Positions 25,318 to 33,163 of a DNA stretch of 64,000 nt are shown here, one piece after another. Origin of the DNA: Lewinella sp. LCG006 (GTDB lineage Bacteria; Bacteroidota; Bacteroidia; Chitinophagales; Saprospiraceae); assembly GCF_040784935.1 (NCBI RefSeq), contig NZ_CP160680.1, positions 6,119,802 to 6,183,801 on the forward strand. Reading direction: 5' to 3'. The stretch's first letter is position 1; every line of letters starts with the position of its first letter. A program made the translations under genes and the position numbers. Under the pieces are notes generated by a model. That model was not told where the DNA came from. It did not search any database and saw only the letters and a list, made by a program, of their open reading frames with translations.

Positions 25318-25974
25318 CTAAAATGTCTTCAGCCCTGATTTAAAATGGTGAACCAATTCTGCCTGAACAGTATTGTTAAATACTTTTACAAATTCCTGGA
25401 ATTCAAGCTCCTGGAAAACCGGCTTTAGTTTAGCAAATAAATAGGCCGCATCTTTTGTGCTTCGAGGATAATTGATGAGCGTAATATTTACGGAAGAATC
25501 AGAGACCGCTAACATCAGCTGGTAGAGTTTATTCAACAAAATGCGTTCCTGCTTATTCCCTTTTAGCGTATTGGTACCCCATAATGCTCCGGGGGATGAT
25601 TTCCTTTTGCCAAAGACGAATTTTATTTTATCCCAAAAGGAAGCTTCTTGTATTTTATTGTATGCAACAAACCTCCTGCTTTCTGCCGCAGCAAACAAAT
25701 CTCTAATGGGAAGGAAGATATGCTCGATAACGATATCGTCACGAGCAATAACCTCCCCTGCATAATCACAAAACGAAGGATTCTTTACAATGTAAGGGCA
25801 ATCCTCCCGTCTGATATCATTTTCCAAGCCACCGCGCCCTAGTTGATCTTTATAGCGCTTGAGCTGTTCGGAATCAAACCCTGTTTCCAAGCCCAGTTTG
25901 GTAAGAAGTTCTACCAAAAAAGTTGTTCCTGCTCTTCCCGTCCCTGTTATTACGATGTGCTTTCTCTGCTTCAT
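25318..25974 (-). CDS. Sulfotransferase-family P-loop protein
   Basis: 218 residues. HIVITGTGRAGTTFLVELL at the N-terminus is the 5'-phosphosulfate loop of PAPS-dependent sulfotransferases, and HIFLPIRDLFAAAESRRFVA matches the 3'-phosphate-binding strand and helix (R-x7-S). The protein is shorter than the paralogue next door. Sulfation of a glycan or lipid hydroxyl is expected, but some members of this fold have other roles. It lies 8 bp from the next sulfotransferase gene, so they are co-expressed. Confidence 0.78.
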   Translation of the reverse strand: MKQRKHIVITGTGRAGTTFLVELLTKLGLETGFDSEQLKRYKDQLGRGGLENDIRREDCPYIVKNPSFCDYAGEVIARDDIVIEHIFLPIRDLFAAAESRRFVAYNKIQEASFWDKIKFVFGKRKSSPGALWGTNTLKGNKQERILLNKLYQLMLAVSDSSVNITLINYPRSTKDAAYLFAKLKPVFQELEFQEFVKVFNNTVQAELVHHFKSGLKTF

Positions 25975-25982
25975 AAATATGT

Positions 25983-26993
25983 TTATTTACCACCTTTTAC
26001 CCAATGAATAAGTGATTTGACCAAGAGCTTGAGTCGGATGATTTCATCATGCCAATAATGGAACTTGAGCTGAAAAAGCAATTGGTATTTCAGGACCAAC
26101 AATTGCTGTTGGAGGCGTAGGTCAGCCTTGTTGTCAGCGATCTCATAGGGTAAAGCAACCAGGTCAGCCCCAAAAAAACGGTAGAGCATTTGCTGCTGCT
26201 GTTCACTTAACTGTTGGAGGTATTTATTTTTGTTGTTGGCATTTATTGATTGGCCAAGGTTGGGGTGTACGATGCTTTTTTTATCAGGATTAGAAAGATA
26301 ATTACTGGCCTCAATCGCTAACATATCTTCTTCATAATCAAGCCCAAGAAAAGCACAAACCTCTGAGAGTACAGCGGGCGTATCCTCGATAAGGTCTTCG
26401 TACTTTAAATAATAATTCTGAAGAGCCGGTAAAGGGCGTATCTGCCAGGCTTTTGCTCCTATTTTCACAAAAGATGCTGCGTATAATAAACGTTCATCCT
26501 CCGAGTAATTACTCAGGTACCTTCGCTGTAACTTCAAGATACTACAGACAACATCATAAGGATGGCGGACAATCCTGACCAATTTAATTCCCGGAAAAAG
26601 ACGGCAAATGAGTTTTACGCGATGGTTGTTTCCAGGCGATTTTTCGCCAAAAACTGTCTTCTTTTCATAAGCTAAGTATTGGGTTGCCAATGCTTTCAAT
26701 ACGCTCTTAACAGGGCCTTGGTAGGTTGTATTTTCCTTCCAATATTGCTGGGCAACACCAAGCGCAGGATCATTAAATTCTTTCAGCCATCCCGTCAGGT
26801 AGGTCATAAACTGGTGGTAATGCCAATTAGACACAAAACGCCCTCTCCAGGTGGTTCGGTACACGCTGGTAAATACATCAGACTCGGGGCAAACAGCTAT
26901 TTCAGAATGGTTATCGAGCAAGCGCTCCAGCAAGGTCGTACCTGATCGAGCGACTCCTAGTATTAAAAAATGCGTCTTTCCTGTCTCTTTCAT
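25983..26993 (-). CDS. Sulfotransferase
   Basis: 336 residues. FLILGVARSGTTLLERLLDN is the PAPS 5'-phosphosulfate loop, and LVRIVRHPYDVVCSILKL the 3'-phosphate motif. YYLKYEDLIEDTPAVLSEVC and FLGLDYEEDML are also standard for the Sulfotransfer_1/3 family. The catalytic His/Glu cannot be assigned by eye. Together with the adjacent P-loop sulfotransferase it implies a sulfated product, common in marine Bacteroidota polysaccharides and sulfolipids. Confidence 0.87.
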   Translation of the reverse strand: MKETGKTHFLILGVARSGTTLLERLLDNHSEIAVCPESDVFTSVYRTTWRGRFVSNWHYHQFMTYLTGWLKEFNDPALGVAQQYWKENTTYQGPVKSVLKALATQYLAYEKKTVFGEKSPGNNHRVKLICRLFPGIKLVRIVRHPYDVVCSILKLQRRYLSNYSEDERLLYAASFVKIGAKAWQIRPLPALQNYYLKYEDLIEDTPAVLSEVCAFLGLDYEEDMLAIEASNYLSNPDKKSIVHPNLGQSINANNKNKYLQQLSEQQQQMLYRFFGADLVALPYEIADNKADLRLQQQLLVLKYQLLFQLKFHYWHDEIIRLKLLVKSLIHWVKGGK

Positions 26994-27050
26994 GCCTGCA
27001 ACATCTTTAGCCTTGGCAAAAGCAGCGCGAATAACGCTCTTTCCTACAAT

Positions 27051-27920
27051 TTACAAATTAACAAAGTACCCATAAGCATAGGCAGGCTTAGTTTTCCAAA
27101 ACTGAGCACGAATGTTTTGCAGCAGTTTATTGGGGTACGGTTTTAGTTGCACCCCTAGTTCTCTTATGCGTTTTATGTCTTGAAGACTTAAATAGCCTTT
27201 GGTGGGTGTAAAAAGCAGCTCGAAACCATGTTTTTCCAAATAATTCCTGCGGTGTTGTTGAAATCGTCTCGCCGCAAGCGTTGTATCCCTAGAATGGTTT
27301 AAACCAGTGATAATCAACTGCCCCCCCGGAGTTAATTTATTCATCAATTCACCTACTGTTTTTGCTGGATCTACCAGAAAGGCTACTCCTCTGTTCAAAA
27401 TAATTACATCAAAGGTATCTTCGATAATTGCCAGGCTACCTTCTATATCCATCTGAACAGATTCCCATTGATTGTTATAAAACTGCTGCGCGCCAAGACC
27501 ATCATACTTGTCAGCGAAATAAGCAATAGCCAATGGTTGGTGCCCCCATTTCACCAAATTATTAGACAACCAGCCATTCCAACTTCCAAAATTCAATACC
27601 CTAAGCTGCTGCTGCCCTGCCAAATGCCGAGCTATGATGGCGAGATCTTCCCGAAAAGCTTTCCATTCGGCTTCTTTTCGTCCTAGTACATTGTCTAAAA
27701 AAGGTAGTTGCTCATAAACACTTGTATCAATAATACGCACCCCCTCCGCTGCTCTAGCCTTGATAAAATGCTGTTCGTACCAATGAAATCCTTGATAAAA
27801 ATCATCGGTAAATAACCTAACAACACCATTTTCACTTGCCAGGCAATCCTCCCCCCCGCAAGAAAGGGTTATGAAGTCTACCAATTGATGACACCGAGGG
27901 CAACGTATCTTCCAGTTCAT
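27051..27920 (-). CDS. Class I methyltransferase with N-terminal zinc-ribbon-like segment
   Basis: 289 residues from ATG 27920, which directly abuts the stop of the heptosyltransferase gene; the longer frame upstream overlaps that gene and is not believed. The N-terminus has CPRCHQLVDFITLSCGGEDC, two Cys pairs that could bind zinc, as in many sugar methyltransferases. The SAM domain follows: VLNFGSWNGWLSNNLVKWG (divergent motif I), DVIILNRGVAFLVDP and LTPGGQLIITGLNHS. It probably methylates a sugar or glycolipid. It is the methyltransferase nearest to radical SAM copy 4. Confidence 0.78.
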   Translation of the reverse strand: MNWKIRCPRCHQLVDFITLSCGGEDCLASENGVVRLFTDDFYQGFHWYEQHFIKARAAEGVRIIDTSVYEQLPFLDNVLGRKEAEWKAFREDLAIIARHLAGQQQLRVLNFGSWNGWLSNNLVKWGHQPLAIAYFADKYDGLGAQQFYNNQWESVQMDIEGSLAIIEDTFDVIILNRGVAFLVDPAKTVGELMNKLTPGGQLIITGLNHSRDTTLAARRFQQHRRNYLEKHGFELLFTPTKGYLSLQDIKRIRELGVQLKPYPNKLLQNIRAQFWKTKPAYAYGYFVNL

Positions 27921-27921
27921 C

Positions 27922-28941
27922 TTATAACCATTTTGCAATCTGAGCATAAACCAATGCCGGTGTATAACGCGTGAGGCAAGGTACATCACCGTGCTTACAA
28001 ACTGGCTCCATGCAATCACCACATTCCAAATCAGAAGACGTCAGATTGACAACATGATCGTAGGGCGGCGCAGTCCAGTCGGCACGGGTAGATCCCAGCA
28101 TCAGGCAGATTTTCACGCCCTGTACCCAGGCCATGTGCGCCAGTCCTGAGTCTTCAGTCAACATCAATTGTATCTTTGGCAGGATAGAAAATGCCTCTAA
28201 TTGACTTGTCTTACCCACTAAATTGAGGCAGCGCTCAGGAAAAGCATTGCTCATGGTTTGCGCTTTTTCAGCGATCCTGTCATCACCGATGAAAAGAATT
28301 TTAAAGTCGTAGGCAAGCTCTTTTTCCAATAATGCGATAAAAGATAGGTAGTTGGCCATTGGCCAGTTTCGGCTCGTGTAGTAACCAGCAGGGTTCAAAA
28401 CGATCAACTTGCTCTTTCCGTCCCAGCCTGCTTCCTTTAGCTTGTTTATCCCGAGCTCCGAAGACTTTAACGAGAGCTGAAAATCCGCCGTCGTTGAAAA
28501 ACCGGAGTTCTGTATGGCTTTTTGATAACGCAGGCCCGCGAAATAATCGCCATATTTATCAAAAACAGGTGCTTTGTGGTGACCCAATAGACGCAATAGC
28601 AACTTCGATTTTCGGTCTGCTTGCAAGTCGATGATGGTATCGTACCGTTGAAACAACAGCAATGGCCATTTCAGCATGGCACCCAGGAAAAGCTTCTTGG
28701 CTTGCATTCCTCCTTTAATGCCTATGACACGGTCAAACAGGATGATGTTTTCAGGGATAGTAATCACCCGCTCAGCAGTCAATAAGTCTATTTGTGTATG
28801 AGGATGAGCCTTCCTTAAGGCATTTACATAAGGTAAGATAGCCACCAGGTCGCCAAAGGCGTGAAAACGGATAATCAGTATTTTGTCTCTTTTCCCCAAG
28901 CTAACGCTACTTTTTAAAAGGTTATCAGTTGTGCGAATCAA
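27922..28941 (-). CDS. Glycosyltransferase family 9 (heptosyltransferase-like)
   Basis: 339 residues from a TTG at 28941 that overlaps the SGNH gene; a second TTG at 28899 would begin LGKRDKILIIRF and is equally likely. GT-B fold: KILIIRFHAFGDLVAILPYV at the N-terminus, LIVLNPAGYYTSRNWPMANY opening the donor domain, LMLTEDSGLAHMAWVQGVK with the donor-site D-S-G-xx-H, and GSTRADWTAPP. The tail has a Cys-rich SSDLECGDCMEPVCKHG that is also seen in LPS heptosyltransferases. It adds a sugar to a lipid-linked core at the inner membrane. Confidence 0.85.
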   Translation of the reverse strand: MIRTTDNLLKSSVSLGKRDKILIIRFHAFGDLVAILPYVNALRKAHPHTQIDLLTAERVITIPENIILFDRVIGIKGGMQAKKLFLGAMLKWPLLLFQRYDTIIDLQADRKSKLLLRLLGHHKAPVFDKYGDYFAGLRYQKAIQNSGFSTTADFQLSLKSSELGINKLKEAGWDGKSKLIVLNPAGYYTSRNWPMANYLSFIALLEKELAYDFKILFIGDDRIAEKAQTMSNAFPERCLNLVGKTSQLEAFSILPKIQLMLTEDSGLAHMAWVQGVKICLMLGSTRADWTAPPYDHVVNLTSSDLECGDCMEPVCKHGDVPCLTRYTPALVYAQIAKWL

Positions 28942-29947
28942 TAAACTGCACCAATGCCTGCCCTACTCGCTTTTGTCCTTCAGGACGAAGATGAGGGTCG
29001 TTTTCATAATAATAGGAAGGGCCTTCCGCTTCATCGATAAGGTACTCAAGTGCATTGAAAAAGTATCGATTATCTTTTGACAAACTACGTTTCAAGTCAT
29101 AAAAAAAAGGATAGTCAACTTGAAGAAAAGCAGCTTTGTCTTCAAAAACGCCACCCAAGGCTTGCATTCTTTCCAGATAAGGTGTACCCAATTGAGCACA
29201 GTGGGGCATGACCACGATGACTACTTTACAATCTGGTGCCGCGAGGTCTAGCACCGCTTGTAGGTCTTTTACGTAGTTGCGAAAATCTGCTCCCCTTTGC
29301 TCCTTCAGTAAGACCGTATGTTCGAGTAAATCGGGCTCTACTTGAAAGTAAAGTGGTGTACGGCGATTGTATTTTTCCACAGCAAATTGTGCCGATAATT
29401 TTGTTCCCAAACCGGGATTGGGATCTGTTACGAATGCTGCCTTTAGCTGTGGTAATTTGGCATTGATGTATCCCACTACCAGCAGCCGATCGGCCAGCCA
29501 CCAGTACCACTTTCTCAGATAGCTGATTTTTTCTCCACGGATGGAATGTCTATATTCCACCAGGTCATTGCCTACATATATTTGATAAATGAGCATTTGC
29601 GGTTTAAAGCGCTTTATTCTGCGCTTTGCCATCACACTATGCTGCCTGACACTCGTGCCTGGCACGGCAGTATTGATGATCCGATGGCTGGGTATAGCTG
29701 CTCGTAGGTACTTTACGTAGCTGTTGGTGTCAGCGCTAAAAGAATCCCCCATCACAAGTACCGTGGGGCGATCATCATCAGGCAATAAATCCTCCGCACT
29801 ATTTAAGCCCGTCAAATTGCCTTTGTAAAAGTCCACTACGTAAAACCTATAGCATACCTCCAGTAACAACAAGGTGGTAAAGCCCAAAAAAAGCAGATAA
29901 ACAGCCAGGTCTCTTAGTTTTCGCAGCATTGTCCTGTAGGATGACAA
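28925..29947 (-). CDS. SGNH/GDSL-family hydrolase, membrane anchored
   Basis: 340 residues. A transmembrane helix at about residues 12-30 (VYLLFLGFTTLLLLEVCYRF) puts the catalytic part in the periplasm. Block I is VLVMGDSFSADTNS (catalytic Ser), block III is YQIYVGNDLVEY (Asn) and block V is NDPHLRPEGQK (Asp and His). Such proteins remove or transfer acyl groups, often acetyl, on exported polysaccharide (AlgJ/AlgX-like). It is encoded between GT9 and radical SAM copy 4, which fits O-acyl tailoring of the product. Confidence 0.83.
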   Translation of the reverse strand: MSSYRTMLRKLRDLAVYLLFLGFTTLLLLEVCYRFYVVDFYKGNLTGLNSAEDLLPDDDRPTVLVMGDSFSADTNSYVKYLRAAIPSHRIINTAVPGTSVRQHSVMAKRRIKRFKPQMLIYQIYVGNDLVEYRHSIRGEKISYLRKWYWWLADRLLVVGYINAKLPQLKAAFVTDPNPGLGTKLSAQFAVEKYNRRTPLYFQVEPDLLEHTVLLKEQRGADFRNYVKDLQAVLDLAAPDCKVVIVVMPHCAQLGTPYLERMQALGGVFEDKAAFLQVDYPFFYDLKRSLSKDNRYFFNALEYLIDEAEGPSYYYENDPHLRPEGQKRVGQALVQFIDSHN

Positions 29948-29964
29948 ATCGGATAGTAAGCTGA

Positions 29965-31383
29965 TTAGGATAACTGTTGCCGAGGCATCAATTTGTCAGC
30001 GAGAATTTTTTCCAAAGGCCATTCAAAAAACAGCATATCACAGCGCACACCCGCCAACCACTGTAGTGGCGCCGTATACCATTTCCGTTGTCGACCAGCC
30101 AATTTATTGTAAAACTTGAACCGATCTACCATTCGGTATTTTTCGGGGCTCACCCAAGGTCCAGATGAACCAATATAGTCAAAATCAGCCCAGTCTTCAA
30201 TCGTATCGGGCAGTTGATAACCCTTCGCCACCACATCTTGCGTTATCTTGGATCCCGGATACGGCTTGAAAAAGAAGATCGGCGTCGTAAACCCGGGGTG
30301 CATATTGTTCAAGGCTCTAGCAACGCGCAGTGAGTCTAACACACTTTTATCTGATTCATCTGGAAAACCGACGATAAAGGGGAATATCACATTGATGTTG
30401 CGAGCAGCACATTTTTGAGCCGTTTCGTACACTTGTTCGAGTTTGATGTCTTTGGCCAACCAATCCATCATCTCCTGCGAACCAGACTCCACACCCACCA
30501 AGACACGCCTGAGTCCGCTAGCTTTGCACAAATCAAATTCTTCCTCGCTCATGCGCGCGCCCTGATCAGCTCGCATGGTACCGGCCCAGGTGGTTTTTAT
30601 CCCTCGGTCCAGAAACTGCTGTGCGATGGCCGTTACGCGTTGTCTTTTGGTAAAGAAGGTCTCATCCTGAAAATTTAGGTCGGTAAACTGGTATTTTTTG
30701 TACCAATATTCCAGCTCCTCCCCCATTCTATCAGGTTCTATGGCCGTCCATTTCCGGCTAAACACAAAGGGGTCAGCGCAGAAGGTGCAACGAAACCGAC
30801 AGCCCGCTGAGCTGATATAATCAAACTGGCGCTGCTTCTTGGCTTTGAAGTATTTCTCAACATCAATCAATTCGTAGTTTACCCTGGGCAAGAAGTTCAT
30901 GTCTTCCAGCGCTCTACCAGGGTTTTTAACGATCTCTCCTTTGGCTGTTCTGTAACAAATACCATTTACGTTTGCCAGATCGGCACCGCTTTCCAAACAA
31001 GCAATAAGTTCGCGAAAAATGCCCTCGCCCTGGCCTTGTACACTGATGTCAATAGCTGGTTCATCCCGCAAGGTTTCTTCGGGAAACAAAGAAGTATGCC
31101 AACCGCCCCAGATGATAGGAATTTTGGAATGGCGTGCACGTACGGCTCTGGTGACCTGCAGTGCATCACGTAAGGGATTACCCGTAAGGGAAGTAACACC
31201 AAAGCACAATGCCCCTTCCGTTGCCTCCAATACCGCTTCCAGCGGACGATCGTCTACCCTGCCATCAATAATGATAACCTCGTAATAAGCTTCATCCAGC
31301 ATTGAACCGATAGATAGCAGGGCAAGTGGCATGTCGTAGAAGACCGCCTTGGGGTTGTACAAAACCACTTTCTTTCTACTCAT
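29965..31383 (-). CDS. B12-binding-domain radical SAM protein (copy 4)
   Basis: 472 residues from ATG 31383 (MSRKKVVLYNPKAVFY); an in-frame earlier start adds 13 unlikely residues. The cobalamin-type domain includes IPIIWGGWHTSLFPEETL and DISVQGQGEGIFRELI. The cluster ligands are Cys195, Cys199 and Cys202 in SSAGCRFRCTFCADPFVFS, then LNFQDETFFTKRQ and VLVGVESGSQEMMDWLAKD. The overall architecture is closest to copy 3. It is in the minus-strand glycan operon, downstream of the UbiA gene and upstream of the SGNH hydrolase. Substrate unknown. Confidence 0.9.
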   Translation of the reverse strand: MSRKKVVLYNPKAVFYDMPLALLSIGSMLDEAYYEVIIIDGRVDDRPLEAVLEATEGALCFGVTSLTGNPLRDALQVTRAVRARHSKIPIIWGGWHTSLFPEETLRDEPAIDISVQGQGEGIFRELIACLESGADLANVNGICYRTAKGEIVKNPGRALEDMNFLPRVNYELIDVEKYFKAKKQRQFDYISSAGCRFRCTFCADPFVFSRKWTAIEPDRMGEELEYWYKKYQFTDLNFQDETFFTKRQRVTAIAQQFLDRGIKTTWAGTMRADQGARMSEEEFDLCKASGLRRVLVGVESGSQEMMDWLAKDIKLEQVYETAQKCAARNINVIFPFIVGFPDESDKSVLDSLRVARALNNMHPGFTTPIFFFKPYPGSKITQDVVAKGYQLPDTIEDWADFDYIGSSGPWVSPEKYRMVDRFKFYNKLAGRQRKWYTAPLQWLAGVRCDMLFFEWPLEKILADKLMPRQQLS

Positions 31384-31434
31384 CAGTATCGCAGTTATTT
31401 GTGAGGTTCCAAAACTAAACAATTAGAACTTGGG

Positions 31435-32301
31435 CTAATAGATTAGGAGATAAAAAGTAGTAGCCCAGCCCAAAATAACCAGTTGTAAAACGCGATCACG
31501 ATAAATAATCTCCACGGGTGAACCTGAAGATTTCGCATCAAGCGTCAATAGCAAATAACGGAGCGTCCCCAAAAAAACGAAGAAGGACGTTAGATAGATT
31601 TTATCAGAATTCAAGCGCTCCATCACCACTGGAGAGAGCGAATAAATAATGTAGGCCATGAGTGTAATGGTCAGCATTATCGTAATTGCACGGTCCAAGA
31701 AAGTCAAGGTATAGGTAGGCTCACTACGTGATTCAATAGCCACTTCGGGGGCTATGGCCAAATCGTGGCGCCGCTTTGCAAACCCCAAGGCCGTACAAAG
31801 CAAGAAAACGATCGTCACCAACCATTCTGACACAAAGACGCCAATCCCAACACCGCCAGCTAAAACCCGTAGCACAAAGCCTATACCCAGCACCGCTACA
31901 TCTACAATCGCGAGGTATTTCAGATACAAACTATAGGCGATGTTCAACAATAGGTATGCCCCTACGATTGGTGCCACCTCTGGCAACTTAAAGCTGCATA
32001 GCCCGACAATAAGTAAAAGTGCGAGCATAAGCCCCACGGCAGCTTTGCTGGTAAAATAACCACTGGCAATGGGCCTGAATTTCTTAGTGGGATGCCGGCG
32101 GTCTTTCTCCACGTCTAGCAAATCATTGAAAATGTACACCACAGAGGAGCTTAAGCAAAAGTAGCCCCCCACCAGTAATAGTGACCATAAATTAGTTGGT
32201 CCCAGTTCCTTGGCAAAAATGGCAGGGATAAACACAAAACCGTTCTTTACCCAGTGCCGAACACGCAACAGCCCAGTAAATTGAACAAAAAAGGTCTTCA
32301 T
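31435..32301 (-). CDS. UbiA-family prenyl transferase, DPPR-synthase-like
   Basis: 288 residues with eight or nine membrane helices. The first Asp-rich motif, YIFNDLLDVEKDRRHPTKKF followed by RPIASG, matches decaprenyl-phosphate phosphoribosyltransferase (mycobacterial Rv3806c) more closely than ubiquinone-type UbiA. Family reaction: moving 5-phosphoribose from PRPP to a polyprenyl phosphate, the first step to ribose- or arabinose-phosphate carriers that GT-C enzymes use. No DprE1/DprE2 pair is visible here. The gene heads the operon of radical SAM copy 4, SGNH, GT9, methyltransferase and sulfotransferases. Confidence 0.82.
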   Translation of the reverse strand: MKTFFVQFTGLLRVRHWVKNGFVFIPAIFAKELGPTNLWSLLLVGGYFCLSSSVVYIFNDLLDVEKDRRHPTKKFRPIASGYFTSKAAVGLMLALLLIVGLCSFKLPEVAPIVGAYLLLNIAYSLYLKYLAIVDVAVLGIGFVLRVLAGGVGIGVFVSEWLVTIVFLLCTALGFAKRRHDLAIAPEVAIESRSEPTYTLTFLDRAITIMLTITLMAYIIYSLSPVVMERLNSDKIYLTSFFVFLGTLRYLLLTLDAKSSGSPVEIIYRDRVLQLVILGWATTFYLLIY

Positions 32302-32320
32302 ATCGGCAAGAACGCAAAGT

Positions 32321-32860
32321 TCAAGAAGTATTCAGCAGTTTTAGACTTGTTTTTATAAAAGAGGTAGCAAGTCGGCTGTAGTTAGTTCTCACTTTGACTT
32401 TTTTTGCCGCAGAGGTACTGACCTGCCAGCAAGCTCGCCTTGCAGGCAGGGACACGGAGTTTTTCTTAGTCACGAAGTCACTAACCTGCCTGCCAGCAAG
32501 CTGGTCTTGCTGGCAGGGACGATCAACGAAGTTAATGGGTGGTAAGTTGGGATTTCTGGCAGCGGGGTTGTTTTTAATAACAAGAAACAATAAGAAAGAA
32601 ATTTTTAAATGAGTAAAAATAAACACTAAAAAAAACATCTCCAATTGTGTCAAAAAGTGCCATTCACCCAAAATCAGCATGGCCAACACCAGTAAGGCAC
32701 CGTGCCAAATGGCATCATTCAACCTATTGGTGATCCAGAACCAGCTACACTCAATAATTGGGAAAATCAAAAGTCCTTGTAAAATACCTAGGAAGGGAAG
32801 GGGCAAATCCCATCCCAATAATGCCCCTAACCCACTGCTGATAGCCATTATCGAGAACAA
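32321..32860 (-). CDS. Small polytopic membrane protein with repeat-derived tail
   Basis: 175 residues from ATG 32848 or 179 from TTG 32860. The frame is open further up to about 32930, and FYKFINGRWRFGPILAL there also looks coding, so the true start may be upstream. Residues 1-95 have three or four hydrophobic helices (LGILQGLLIFPIIECSWFW, HGALLVLAMLILG, MFFLVFIFTHLK). From about residue 110 the sequence (DRPCQQDQLAGRQ, SVSLPARRACWQ) is translated from two GC-rich palindromes and flanking repeats, so the original C-terminus has been replaced. Family not recognised; it may belong to the UbiA operon downstream. Confidence 0.5.
   Translation of the reverse strand: MFSIMAISSGLGALLGWDLPLPFLGILQGLLIFPIIECSWFWITNRLNDAIWHGALLVLAMLILGEWHFLTQLEMFFLVFIFTHLKISFLLFLVIKNNPAARNPNLPPINFVDRPCQQDQLAGRQVSDFVTKKNSVSLPARRACWQVSTSAAKKVKVRTNYSRLATSFIKTSLKLLNTS
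32422..32451. repeat. GC-rich palindrome, copy 2
   Basis: CCTGCC...GGCAGGG element of the same family as 7794-7827, here between gccgcagaggtactga and gacacggag, which resemble halves of the CGCAGAGACGCG repeat. Confidence 0.78.
32485..32518. repeat. GC-rich palindrome, copy 3
   Basis: Differs from copy 1 at only a few positions. It is flanked by cacgaagtcactaa and gacgatcaacgaag, so like copies 1 and 2 it directly precedes GAC. Confidence 0.78.
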
Positions 32861-32883
32861 GGCAACGAACCCTGAACTTAAAG

Positions 32884-33102
32884 CTAAAATAGGACCAAAC
32901 CTCCATCTACCGTTAATAAATTTATAGAAGAGTCTTTTTCAAGCGTATCTTTCCAAGCTAAAATATCCAATTGGTGGTTAAACGCTACCAAAATAGGGTT
33001 GGACAATGGATAAATTTCCAGCCGCTGCGGAGTGCAGGTCGTTAGTAACAACAAGCTAAAGAGTAGCAGATAAGGTGAAATTTTACTTTCTATACCATAA
33101 TA
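32884..33102 (-). pseudogene. Possible lipoprotein ORF lacking a start codon
   Basis: A 72-codon frame reads YYGIESKISPYLL, then a hydrophobic stretch and lipobox-like LLLLTTC, then LEIYPLSNPILVAFNHQLD and DGGLVLF before TAG at 32884. It resembles a short lipoprotein, but no ATG, GTG or TTG lies before the hydrophobic part; an out-of-frame ATG GTA TAG sits just there. It may be a frameshifted or decayed gene behind the TRAP permease. Low confidence. Confidence 0.3.
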
Positions 33103-33163
33103 GATAAGACGGTGCTCTGCACCAAAGTTTATAGGCTGCTTTAAGCCTACCTTTTTGAGGCAT

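Noticed and set aside
27921-28022. N-terminal extension of the zinc-ribbon methyltransferase
   Set aside because: It overlaps the end of the GT9 gene; the ATG at 27920 abuts that stop and starts at the CPRC motif.
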